The notes under the pieces are model-generated. The model saw nothing but the letters and a program-made list of their open reading frames with translations. It made no database searches and was not told where the DNA came from. Made by a program: the position numbers and the translations under genes. From positions 1 to 64,000 of the forward strand of contig CAIWVP010000034.1 of NCBI GenBank assembly GCA_903916195.1: a DNA stretch of 64,000 nucleotides, in the 5' to 3' direction. Shown here piece by piece: positions 1 to 9,289 of this stretch. Position 1 is the first letter of the stretch; each line of letters starts with the position of its first letter. The stretch comes from an uncultured Verrucomicrobiota bacterium. GTDB taxonomy: Bacteria; Verrucomicrobiota; Verrucomicrobiia; Limisphaerales; UBA9464.

Positions 1-765
1 CATCACCACGGCGACCACGCCTACGGCAACCAGGTGTGGGCCGACGCCGGCGCGACCATCGTCGCCCACGAGGGCGTGCTCGCCGAGATGAAGCGCTTCG
101 AGACCGGGACCTTCGGCGGCGCGCCGGGCCGCTGGGAGGGCACCGCCAAGGACCGCCCCGACGTCGCCCGGTCGAAGCTCCGTCCGCCCACGTTGCTCTT
201 CCCGCGCCAACTGGTGTTCGACGACGGCGGACTGCGCGTCGAGCTCCACCACTTCGGCGTCGCACATACCCGCGGCGACGGCTTCGCGTGGCTGCCGAAC
301 GAGCGCGTCCTCTTCACCGGCGACGCCTGCGTGAACGGCCCCTACAACTTCATGGGCGACGGCGACACCGGCGAATGGGTGAAGACCTTGGAGACCGCCC
401 GCGCCCTGAAGCCGAAGTTCGTCTGCCCGGGCCACGGTCTCATGGGCGGGTCCGAGATCCTGGACAACCAGATCGCGTTCCTCCGCGCGCTGCGGACCGA
501 GGTGAAGAAACTCACCGACGCCGGCAAGACCTCCGTGGAGGCCAAGGCCGCGGTCGACACCATCAAAGCGGCGATCCAGAAGGACGAACGTATCGCGAAC
601 TACGTCGGCGGCATGTTCGCCTCGCAGGTGGAGAAGGTGTTCGTCGAGTTCGGCGGCAAGCCCTTCGAGTCCGCGCTCCGGCTCTCTCCCGAGTCCAGGG
701 AATCGCTCCGTGCCCGCGCCGCCGGCAAGCCGGACCGTTTCGCGGGCTTCGTGACCGGGCGCTGA
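1..765 (+). CDS. MBL-fold metallo-hydrolase (5'-truncated by window start)
   Basis: Frame 1 is open from base 1: HHHGDHAYGNQ (HxHxDH metal motif); ORF 34..765 continues with VLFTGDACVNG and VCPGHG. Confidence 0.85.
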   Translation, partial: HHHGDHAYGNQVWADAGATIVAHEGVLAEMKRFETGTFGGAPGRWEGTAKDRPDVARSKLRPPTLLFPRQLVFDDGGLRVELHHFGVAHTRGDGFAWLPNERVLFTGDACVNGPYNFMGDGDTGEWVKTLETARALKPKFVCPGHGLMGGSEILDNQIAFLRALRTEVKKLTDAGKTSVEAKAAVDTIKAAIQKDERIANYVGGMFASQVEKVFVEFGGKPFESALRLSPESRESLRARAAGKPDRFAGFVTGR

Positions 766-847
766 GGACGGTGCCGCCGCGTCGACGAGGGCGTCCGCGC
801 TCCGCGCGCCTACTTGCCTCGCTCGCGGGCCTCGGCACACTGCCCGC

Positions 848-3800
848 GTGTCACCTGCCCGCCGCATCTTGGCCCTTCTGCCTTTTGCCTTTTGCCTTCT
901 TCCCGCCCGCGCCGCCGACATCGGCGCGGTGAAGGACGCCGGTGCCGGCACCAACGGCTTCCGTCCGCTCGTCGCCGCCGACCGCACCGCCGTGCCGTTG
1001 CTCGCGCCGGCCAGCCACGAGGGCGAGGCGCGCATCAAGCAGTTCAAGCTGCTGCCCGGCATGAAGGTCGAGCTCTGGGCCGCGGAACCGATGCTCGCGA
1101 ACCCGGTCGCCTTCTCCGTCGACGAGCTCGGCCGCGTCTGGACCAGCGAGACGTACCGCTACCGCTCCAGCGTGCTCGATATCCGGCACTACATGTTCAT
1201 GCTGGAGGACGACCTGGCGTCGCGCAGCCTCGACGACCGGTTGAAGCAGATCCGGAAGTGGTTCGGGCCCGAAGGCGAGAAGGCGCTGAGCCAGGAGACC
1301 GAGGTGATCCGCATGGTCGAGGACACCGACCACGATGGAAAAGCCGACAAGTCGACGGTCATCGCCGACGGCCTGAACTCGCCGCTCGACGGCATCGCCA
1401 GCGGCATCCTCGTCCGGCGCGGACAGGTCTGGTTCACCGATATCCCGAGCGTGTGGAAGTTCTCGCCGCAGGTGGGCGGGCAGCTGGACAAGCCGATGTC
1501 CGTCGCGACCGCCGCGAACCCGGCGGCCCGCTTGGCCTCCTCGCCGCGGATGCACACGAACTACACCGCCGAGGCGCTGCTCACGGGGTTCGGCATCCGG
1601 TTCAGCTTCACCGGGCACGACCTGCACGGGCTGAAGTTCGGTCCGGACGGACGGCTCTATTTCTCCTGCGGAGACCGCGGCACGCATGTGGTCACCAAGG
1701 AAGGCAACGTCATCGACCTACCGGACGAGGGCGCGGTGTTCCGCTGCGAACTGGACGGCTCGAAGATGGAGGTCTTCGCCCGCGGCCTGCGCAATCCGCA
1801 GGAACTGGCCTTCGATGAATACGGCAATCTCTTCACCGGCGACAACGACTCCGACCAGGGCGACCGCGAGCGCTGGGAATACGTCGTCGAAGGCGGCGAC
1901 TACGGCTGGCGCGTCGGCTACCAGCACGCGCCGCTCGGCAACGCCGGGCCCTGGAACATGGAGCGCCTCTGGGTACCGCATTTCGAGGGACAGGCCGCCT
2001 ATATCATCCCGCCCATCGCGAACATCGCCGACGGCCCGAGCGGGTTGGTGCACAACTACGGCACCGGATTGCCCGCGTCGCTCGACCATCGGTTCCTGCT
2101 CGCCGACTTCAAGGGCACCAGCTCCAAGAGCGGCATCTACTCGCTGCTGAACCGTCCGAAAGGCGCCGGGTTCGAGCTGGTGGCGCACGACCCGTTCCTT
2201 TGGAACACGCTCGTGCCCGACGTCGATATCGGTCCCGACGGCGCGGTGTGGTTCGCCGATTGGCACGAAGGCTGGCCCAAGAGCAACAAGGGCCGGATCT
2301 ACCGCGCCTATTTCCCGGAGGCCATCGCCGACCCGGTGGTGAAGGAGACCGCGAAGCTGCTGGCCGCAGGCATGGAGAAGCGGCCCGACGACGAACTGTT
2401 CCGGTTGCTCGCGCACCGCGACATGCGCGTTCGGCAGGAAGCACAGTTCGAGCTGGCCGCACGCGGACCGAAGATGTTCCCGGGTCTGGAGAAGGTCGCT
2501 GCGGATCCGGCGAGCCCGCTGGCGCGGATCCACGCGATCTGGGCCTTGGCGCAGGTCGGCCGGCGGACCACCGAACCGGTCGCGCCCATGCTCCTCCGTC
2601 TGCGCAACGATCCCGACGTCGAGGTCCGCGTGCAGGTGGCGCGGGCCCTCGGCGACATCGGGCCCGGCGACGCACAGACCAGCGCGGCCGGCATCATGTT
2701 GTCCGACGCGAGCCCGCGCGTCCGCGCCTCCGCCGCGCTGAGCCTCGCCAAACTCGCGCCGTCGTTCCGCTACCGGCGCGGCATCGCGGCGGACGTGCTC
2801 CAGCGCTCCTTGCGTGAGGACTCGAAGGACCCGGTCCTTCGGCACGCCTACGCGATGGCGGTGGCCAGCTCGTATCCCGACAAGGTCTCCGACCAGTTCC
2901 CGACCCACCGCGCCGGCATCGCCCGCATCGTGACGCTGCTGGCCTATCGCCTCCGCGCCGACCCGAACGTCGCCCGCTTCCTCGCCGACCCCGATCCGTT
3001 GCTGATGCTCGAGGCCGCGCGCGCGATCAACGACGTGCCCATCACCAACGCGCTGCCCGCCCTCGCCGCCCTCGCCGAGCCCGCGCAGCTCGACGTGCTG
3101 CTGGGACAGTTCGCGTCCCTGAAGCCGGCCCCGGTCCCGGTGCCCGCGCCAGGTGCCATCCGCGACGTGCGCGCCGACCAGCCGCTGCCATGGGGCGATG
3201 CACCGCTTGATCAGCTCACCCCCATGCTTCTGCGCGTGGTGAACGCCAACTTCCGCGTCGGCACGCCGGAGGCCGCGCGTCGTCTCGCCGCCCTCGCCGC
3301 CCGGTCCGATCTATCGGACCTCGTCCGCACCGAGGCACTCTTCGCCTTGTTCCATTGGACCAAGCCGCCGGCCCGGGACCGTGTGGTAGGCGTGTTCCGG
3401 CCGCCGCAGGAGCGCCGGGACGATACTTCGAATCAAGCGCTCCGGTCCCTACTGGCCGGACTCCTGGATCCTGCCCGTACTCCGGAACGGGTGATGGTGG
3501 CCACCTGCGGATTCCTCAAGGACCTACCGCTCATAGAATCGGCGCCTCATCTCGAAGTTCTGATCGTGAACGAGAAGGCTTCGGGGGAGGCCAGGGCCGC
3601 GGCGCTCCGCCCCTGGGTGGCTGCCGACCACTTCAAAGCGATGGCGTCCAGCGATTCCGGCGCCGAAGGCCGGTTCCGCGAACGCGCTTCGCGGCTCCTC
3701 CGCTACGCCGCCGCACAAACCCACGAGAGCCTCCGCCTCGAGGCCTCGAAGCTCGACGCGGAGCTGGATCCCAACCATGCCACCGGCCCGCTCACCGAGA

Positions 3801-4480
3801 AGCTCAGGTCCGGTTCGCTCACCGAGCAGCAGTCCGCCTTCACCTCGCTCGGCGACCTCAAGTCCGACGCGGCGGACGCCGTCCTCGCTGAATGGCTCGA
3901 CAAGCTCATGAAGCGCGAGGTCGCCAACGAGGTGATGCTCGACCTCGTCGAGGCCGCCGCCAAACGCAGCGCCGTCGCGGTGAAGTCGCGTCTCGAGGCC
4001 TACGCCAAGTGGAAGCTGCCGCAGGACCATCTCACGCCTTATCGTGAGACGTTGTCGGGTGGGGACGCGGCGCGCGGCAAAAAGATCTTCTACGAGAACG
4101 TCGCCGCGGCCTGCACCCGCTGCCATCACCTCGGCACCGACGGCGGCGGCAACGCCGGGCCGGTGCTCGACGGCATCGCGTCGCGCCAGACCCGCGAGTA
4201 TCTTCTGGAGAGCATCGTGTCCCCGAACCAGCAGATCGTGCAGGGCTTCGAGAGCGCGACGCTGACGCTGAAAAACGGCGCGAACCACGCCGGCGTCGTG
4301 AAATCCGAGACGGACTCCGAGGTCACCCTCCTCTCGCCCGAGGACGGCGACGTGAAGGTCAAGAAGTCGGACATCGCCACGCGCGAAAAGGGCCTGAGCG
4401 GGATGCCCGAGGGCCTCGTCCAACTGCTCACGCGCCAGGAGTTGCGCGATTTGGTCGAGTTCCTCGGGACGCTTAAATGA
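848..4480 (+). CDS. PVC-type heme-binding protein: N-terminal beta-propeller (membrane-bound dehydrogenase type), HEAT-like repeats, C-terminal cytochrome c CxxCH
   Basis: 1210 aa, GTG start, signal peptide; CTRCHHLGTDGGGNAGP heme motif; propeller motifs such as FGPDGRLYFSCGDRG. Confidence 0.85.
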   Translation: MSPARRILALLPFAFCLLPARAADIGAVKDAGAGTNGFRPLVAADRTAVPLLAPASHEGEARIKQFKLLPGMKVELWAAEPMLANPVAFSVDELGRVWTSETYRYRSSVLDIRHYMFMLEDDLASRSLDDRLKQIRKWFGPEGEKALSQETEVIRMVEDTDHDGKADKSTVIADGLNSPLDGIASGILVRRGQVWFTDIPSVWKFSPQVGGQLDKPMSVATAANPAARLASSPRMHTNYTAEALLTGFGIRFSFTGHDLHGLKFGPDGRLYFSCGDRGTHVVTKEGNVIDLPDEGAVFRCELDGSKMEVFARGLRNPQELAFDEYGNLFTGDNDSDQGDRERWEYVVEGGDYGWRVGYQHAPLGNAGPWNMERLWVPHFEGQAAYIIPPIANIADGPSGLVHNYGTGLPASLDHRFLLADFKGTSSKSGIYSLLNRPKGAGFELVAHDPFLWNTLVPDVDIGPDGAVWFADWHEGWPKSNKGRIYRAYFPEAIADPVVKETAKLLAAGMEKRPDDELFRLLAHRDMRVRQEAQFELAARGPKMFPGLEKVAADPASPLARIHAIWALAQVGRRTTEPVAPMLLRLRNDPDVEVRVQVARALGDIGPGDAQTSAAGIMLSDASPRVRASAALSLAKLAPSFRYRRGIAADVLQRSLREDSKDPVLRHAYAMAVASSYPDKVSDQFPTHRAGIARIVTLLAYRLRADPNVARFLADPDPLLMLEAARAINDVPITNALPALAALAEPAQLDVLLGQFASLKPAPVPVPAPGAIRDVRADQPLPWGDAPLDQLTPMLLRVVNANFRVGTPEAARRLAALAARSDLSDLVRTEALFALFHWTKPPARDRVVGVFRPPQERRDDTSNQALRSLLAGLLDPARTPERVMVATCGFLKDLPLIESAPHLEVLIVNEKASGEARAAALRPWVAADHFKAMASSDSGAEGRFRERASRLLRYAAAQTHESLRLEASKLDAELDPNHATGPLTEKLRSGSLTEQQSAFTSLGDLKSDAADAVLAEWLDKLMKREVANEVMLDLVEAAAKRSAVAVKSRLEAYAKWKLPQDHLTPYRETLSGGDAARGKKIFYENVAAACTRCHHLGTDGGGNAGPVLDGIASRQTREYLLESIVSPNQQIVQGFESATLTLKNGANHAGVVKSETDSEVTLLSPEDGDVKVKKSDIATREKGLSGMPEGLVQLLTRQELRDLVEFLGTLK

Positions 4481-4574
4481 GCCGACGGGCCCTATCATCG
4501 CGGGCCAGCCGTCCAAGTCGGCGGTTGAACAACCTCGGGGTTCGTGTAGTCCTCAAGTCAGCACGATCATCTGC

Positions 4575-4865
4575 ATGAAACCTCGCCTGATCCTCACTTC
4601 CTTCGCAGCAGCGCTCTTGGTCCTGACCGGTTGCGACAAGTCGGACAGCACCGCGCCGTCGGCCTCTGCCGTCCCGGCGACCGCCGCAGGCGTGAAGCCT
4701 TATCCGCTGACCGTCTGCCCGGTCTCCGACGAGAAACTCGGCTCGATGGGCGATCCCGTGGTGTTCGTCCACGCCGGCCAAGAGATCAAGCTCTGCTGCA
4801 AGAACTGCCGCAAGGACTTCGACGCCTCCCCCGCCAAGTACATAGCGAAGCTGACGGCGAAATGA
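4575..4865 (+). CDS. Small YHS/TRASH-like metal-binding lipoprotein (copy 1)
   Basis: Lipobox LTGC; YPLTVCPVSDEKLGSMGDPVVFVHAGQEIKLCCKNCRKDFDASPAKYIAKL. Confidence 0.75.
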   Translation: MKPRLILTSFAAALLVLTGCDKSDSTAPSASAVPATAAGVKPYPLTVCPVSDEKLGSMGDPVVFVHAGQEIKLCCKNCRKDFDASPAKYIAKLTAK

Positions 4866-4894
4866 TCTTCCCCGAGCCACACCCTGCACCGTCC

Positions 4895-5146
4895 ATGAAG
4901 AACGTCTTCTTGCCCCTCGCCGTCGTGGCCTTGTTAGCCGGTTGCGCCAGCTACAGCGACAAGCCTTCGGCGTCCGCCAAGCCATATCCGCTCAACACCT
5001 GCATCGTCTCGGGCGACAAGTTCGACCATGGCAATCCGGTCGTGCGGATCGTGAACGGTCAGGAAGTGAAGCTCTGCTGCAAGGATTGCTTGAAAGACTT
5101 CGACAAGGATCCGGTGAAATATTTGACGAAGCTCGACGCGAAGTGA
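4895..5146 (+). CDS. Small YHS/TRASH-like metal-binding lipoprotein (copy 2)
   Basis: ATG at 4895 in the frame of ORF 4631..5146; lipobox LAGC; YPLNTCIVSGDKFDHGNPVVRIVNGQEVKLCCKDCLKDFDKDPVKYLTKL. Confidence 0.75.
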   Translation: MKNVFLPLAVVALLAGCASYSDKPSASAKPYPLNTCIVSGDKFDHGNPVVRIVNGQEVKLCCKDCLKDFDKDPVKYLTKLDAK

Positions 5147-5173
5147 CCTTTTGGATGTCCGCCCGCTGATCCT

Positions 5174-5542
5174 ATGAAACGAACCTGCGCCCTCCTGATG
5201 AGCTTCGTGCTCCTTGTGGCGCTGTTCTATCCCGGTGTCGCCCGTTGCGCGGCGGGCGTCGACCGTTCCGCCGTGGCCGCCAAGCATGGCTGCTGCGCTC
5301 CATCCCAGTTCGCCTGCTCCGCTCCTTGCTGTGCGGATCGCTCCGCCGCTCCGCACGACCGCTCGACCCCGACGCCGGCCACCGACCACGGTCCCCGCGT
5401 CACTCCGCTCGCCTTGCTCGCCGCTCTCTGGACGCTCCCGGCGCCTGCCGCTCTTCCCGCGTCCTTCTCCGCGCCGTCCCCCGACGCGGTCCCGGCACCG
5501 GTTCTCCCGCTTTTCTTGCGGGATGCCGCGCTGCTGATCTGA
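5174..5542 (+). CDS. Hypothetical small Cys-rich exported protein
   Basis: N-terminal hydrophobic segment; KHGCCAPSQFACSAPCCADRS; sits between metal-binding lipoproteins and the efflux genes. Confidence 0.55.
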   Translation: MKRTCALLMSFVLLVALFYPGVARCAAGVDRSAVAAKHGCCAPSQFACSAPCCADRSAAPHDRSTPTPATDHGPRVTPLALLAALWTLPAPAALPASFSAPSPDAVPAPVLPLFLRDAALLI

Positions 5543-5659
5543 CCCGACCCTGCTCCGCGCACCCGGTGTGCCCATCGATGGCGCCCGTGTGCCTCGCTGT
5601 CGTCGCCCGTCGTCCAGGTCCTTGTCCGGTCGTCCGTCTTTCACCTCCTTTCCCGTCCC

Positions 5660-7018
5660 ATGAGAACGCGTGTCTCGTCCGCGTCGGCTGGCTTGCTCGC
5701 CGCCCTCCTGTGCGTCGCCGTGTCGGCCGATGCACCGGCGGCCTCCCATCATGCCGTGCCGTCCGAGGGCGCCGCCGTGGTCGGTCCGGCCTTGCTGGAC
5801 CGCTACGCGGAAGCGCTGCGGGCACATCATCCGGCGGTGGCCGCTGTGGCGGCGCGGACCGAAGCGGCCGAGCTCGCCCTCGCCGGCACACGTCGGTTCG
5901 CGGACCCGACCTTCCGCTTGGGTGGCGGCCTGTTCGACGAACGGAACATGTCGGCCCGAGAAGAGGGCAACCTGGGCTACGGCATGGAGCAGAAGCTGCC
6001 CTTGCTCGGGAAGGAGCAGGCGGCCCGGTCGTCCGCGCGGGCCGAAGCGGAGGCCGCCGCGACCCGCGCCGAGGTGCGGTTCCAGGGCCTCCGCCGATCG
6101 CTCGCCCGGGCCCTGCACGCCGCGGCGCTCGCGGAGGAGACCGTCCGGCTCGGCCGCGAGGACCTGGCCTGGCTGGACACGACGGTGACCGCGGCCGAGG
6201 CCCGATATGCCGGCGGGACGGCCTCGCAGTTCGAGTTGCTCCGCGTCCAGAACGAGCGCTCGAAACGGGCGAACCAGCTCGCCAACGACGAGCGCCGGCG
6301 CGACGCGGCCCGGGCGTTGGTGAACCACGCGCTGGGACGCGACCCTCTCGTGCCGTTGCCGGACCTCGTGCTGCCGCCGGTCGCCGGCGAGTTGGTCGGG
6401 TCGGACGCGTTGGTCGAGCGCGCCGTGCGCAACGCGCCGGACCTGCGCGTGCTCGCCCGCGAACGCCGCGTCGCCGAGGCGTCGGTCGAGGTCGCCCGGC
6501 GTTCGCAGCGGCCGGACATCGCGCTCGGCGTGGAAGGACGGCAGTTCGCCGGCGACGGCGGGTTCCGCAACGGCACCTTCACCGTCAGCTTGAGCCTTCC
6601 TTGGTTCAACCGCGCCAACTACCGCCGTGATCTCGACCGGGAACGCGCGAAGCTCCGCGCCGCCGAAGCGGACCACGCCGATGCCGCGGTGTCGGTGCGC
6701 AACGAGGTCCATCATCTCCTGGTCGAGACCGAGACGGCGCGCCGCGAGGCCCTTCTCTATCGCGACGACGTGGCGCCGCGGTCCGGCCAGGCGCTGGCCG
6801 CCGCGCACGCCGCCTGGTCCGGCGGCAAGGGCATGATGAACGACGTGCTCGAGGCCCGCCGCATGCGGGTCGAGGCGAAGCTCATGCTCGCCCGCGCGGT
6901 CGCGGCACAGCAGGACATGCTGAGCGACCTGTCCTTCGTCTGCGGCGTGGCCGACATCACCGCGCCCGATGTCGCACCCCTTTCCGCCGGTCCAGCAGCG
7001 ATGCCCGCCCAACCTTGA
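5660..7018 (+). CDS. TolC/CusC-family outer-membrane efflux protein
   Basis: 452 aa; signal peptide; TolC-like coiled-coil repeats; precedes RND adaptor and pump genes. Confidence 0.8.
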   Translation: MRTRVSSASAGLLAALLCVAVSADAPAASHHAVPSEGAAVVGPALLDRYAEALRAHHPAVAAVAARTEAAELALAGTRRFADPTFRLGGGLFDERNMSAREEGNLGYGMEQKLPLLGKEQAARSSARAEAEAAATRAEVRFQGLRRSLARALHAAALAEETVRLGREDLAWLDTTVTAAEARYAGGTASQFELLRVQNERSKRANQLANDERRRDAARALVNHALGRDPLVPLPDLVLPPVAGELVGSDALVERAVRNAPDLRVLARERRVAEASVEVARRSQRPDIALGVEGRQFAGDGGFRNGTFTVSLSLPWFNRANYRRDLDRERAKLRAAEADHADAAVSVRNEVHHLLVETETARREALLYRDDVAPRSGQALAAAHAAWSGGKGMMNDVLEARRMRVEAKLMLARAVAAQQDMLSDLSFVCGVADITAPDVAPLSAGPAAMPAQP

Positions 7019-7022
7019 TCCT

Positions 7023-8807
7023 ATGAAGCTCCTCCTTCCCATCGTGGCCGCCGCCGTCGTGGCCGGCGCCATCGGTTGGTTCGCGCGCCCGCATCTGTCG
7101 CCGGGGGGCGGGCGTCCCGTCGCCGGACCCTCCGACGACGCTCCGGGCACCCGCCGGATCCTCTACTACCAATCGCCGATGCATCCATGGGTCCGCTCCG
7201 ACCAGCCGGGCAGATGCACGGTGTGCGGCATGGACCTCGTGCCGGTCCGCGAAGGCGAGGCGCCCGCCGTCGACGGACTGGTCACGCTCGGATCGAACGC
7301 CGTCACGGTCGTGGGCGTGCAGACCGAGGCGGTCCGCCGCCAACCGCTCGTGCGGACGCTCCGCTTCGCCGGCACGATCGACGACGACGACTCGCGGCAC
7401 CGCATCCTCGGCGCCTACCTCGACGGCCGCATCGAGGAGCTCTTCGTGAACAACGAGGGCGCGGAGATCGTCGCCGGCCAGCGCCTCGCGCGCTTCTACA
7501 GCCCGATGCTCCTGACCGCGGTGCGCGAATACGTGGCGCTCCGCAAGGACGCCTCGGCGGCGGGCGGTCCGCTGCTGCTCTCCGGCGCGGCGACCCGACT
7601 GCGGCAGCTGGGCCTGACCGACGCGCAGGTCCTGTCGTTGCCGACGACGTTCCGCGAGACCGACCTCGCGGTGGACATCTTGGCGCCGATGAGCGGCACG
7701 GTGGTGAAACGCACCGTGTACGCCGGACAGCACGTGAAGGAAGGCGAACCATTGTTCGAGCTCGGGGACTTCACGACGATGTGGTTCAAGTTCGACGCCT
7801 ACGAACGCGACCTCGCGTGGCTCAGGCCGGGCCAAGCGGTCGAGATCACCACGGCGGCCCTGCCCGGACGCGTCTTCACCAACGCGGTGGCGTTCATCGA
7901 TCCGAACGTCGACGCGGTGACCCGTAGCGCGAAGGTCCGCGTCGAGATCCCCAACCCGTCCTCGACGGTCGAGGGCCGCGCGGAACGGCTCTTCCGCCAC
8001 CGCCTCTTCGCCGATGCGCGGGTACGGACGGTCGCGCCCGATGCGCTGTGCCTTCCGCGCACCGCCGTGCTCTCGACCGGCGGCGCGCCCGTCGCCTACG
8101 TCGAACGTGCGCCGGGTCACTATGAGGCACGTGCGCTGCGCCTCGGCCGCATCGGCGACGAGGTGGTCGAGGTGACCGCCGGTCTGGCCGAAGGCGAACG
8201 CGTGGTGACGCAGGGCAACCTGCTCCTCGATTCGCAGAGCCAGATCGCCGGCGTACCGCGTCCAGAAGATCCCGCGGGCGATGACGCCGGCCCGGTCGCG
8301 TCGCCGCAGGCCAAGCCCGCCCCGGCCGCTCCGGTCGGCGGTCCGAGCGGCGGCGTGATCGCTCCCGGGGCGCAACGCGCGGTGCGTGACTTTCTCAAGG
8401 CCGCGGACGCGGTGCGCGAGGCGTTGGCGGCGGACGACCTGACGCGCTTCAACGTCGCCGCGGCGGCGTTGCATCCGGTCGTCGGTGCGCTGCCGGACAT
8501 CGGCGCGCTCCCCGCGTTGGCCCGCGCCGGGAAGGCCGCGCATCTGCCGGAGGCCAAGGACCTCCCGTCGGCGCGGAAGTCGTTCTATCCGCTCAGCACG
8601 GATCTGGTGGAGGTCGTCCGCGGCCTCCGAGGGATGCCGGATATCGCCGCGGCATCCGCCGACGTGACCCTCTACCAGTGCCCGATGGTGAAGCGCGCCT
8701 TCCCCGGGGCGCCGAAGACCGCCTCGTGGATCCAGCTCGGCGGGCCGGTGCGCAACCCGTGGTTCGGCGCCGACATGATCGATTGCGGCACCGAGCTAGG
8801 ACGATGA
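7023..8807 (+). CDS. RND efflux periplasmic adaptor subunit (CusB type) with heavy-metal-binding domain and C-terminal DUF3347-like domain
   Basis: ATG at 7023; YYQSPMHPWVRSDQPGRCTVCGMDLVPV metal-binding motif; adaptor lipoyl/barrel sequence; C-terminal YQCPMVKRAFPG. Confidence 0.87.
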   Translation: MKLLLPIVAAAVVAGAIGWFARPHLSPGGGRPVAGPSDDAPGTRRILYYQSPMHPWVRSDQPGRCTVCGMDLVPVREGEAPAVDGLVTLGSNAVTVVGVQTEAVRRQPLVRTLRFAGTIDDDDSRHRILGAYLDGRIEELFVNNEGAEIVAGQRLARFYSPMLLTAVREYVALRKDASAAGGPLLLSGAATRLRQLGLTDAQVLSLPTTFRETDLAVDILAPMSGTVVKRTVYAGQHVKEGEPLFELGDFTTMWFKFDAYERDLAWLRPGQAVEITTAALPGRVFTNAVAFIDPNVDAVTRSAKVRVEIPNPSSTVEGRAERLFRHRLFADARVRTVAPDALCLPRTAVLSTGGAPVAYVERAPGHYEARALRLGRIGDEVVEVTAGLAEGERVVTQGNLLLDSQSQIAGVPRPEDPAGDDAGPVASPQAKPAPAAPVGGPSGGVIAPGAQRAVRDFLKAADAVREALAADDLTRFNVAAAALHPVVGALPDIGALPALARAGKAAHLPEAKDLPSARKSFYPLSTDLVEVVRGLRGMPDIAAASADVTLYQCPMVKRAFPGAPKTASWIQLGGPVRNPWFGADMIDCGTELGR

Positions 8808-8875
8808 CCCCTATTTCCCGTGGCGGTGCGTGGGACGCCGCGGGCTCCAAACCAATCCACGCGAGGAGAAACAAG

Positions 8876-9190
8876 ATGAAACTGCACCACACGTTGATCG
8901 CCGCCGCCGTCCTGTTGGGCTCGGTCGCGATGTCCACCACCGGCTGCAAATCCGGCGCCTGCTGCGACATGAAATCGAAGGGCGCCAAGTCCGCGTCGGT
9001 GAAGCCGTATCCGCTCAAGACCTGCATCGTGTCCGGCGAGAAGCTGGGCGAGATGGGCGAGCCCGTCGTGTTCGTCCACGAAGGACAGGAGATCAAGCTC
9101 TGCTGCAAGAACTGCCGGAAGGACTTCGACAAGGAGCCCGCCAAGTATCTGAGCAAGCTGGCCGACGCCGCGCCCGCCGCGCACCACTGA
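8876..9190 (+). CDS. Small YHS/TRASH-like metal-binding lipoprotein (copy 3)
   Basis: ATG at 8876; lipobox TTGC; YPLKTCIVSGEKLGEMGEPVVFVHEGQEIKLCCKNCRKDFDKEPAKYLSKL. Confidence 0.75.
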   Translation: MKLHHTLIAAAVLLGSVAMSTTGCKSGACCDMKSKGAKSASVKPYPLKTCIVSGEKLGEMGEPVVFVHEGQEIKLCCKNCRKDFDKEPAKYLSKLADAAPAAHH

Positions 9191-9289
9191 AGCGCCGACC
9201 ATCGGGCGGGAACGGCCGAAGTCCGTTCCCGCCTGCACTTCCATCCGCACCGCACCGCCCTTTCGTCCGTCCACAGCAACGCGTCCGCC

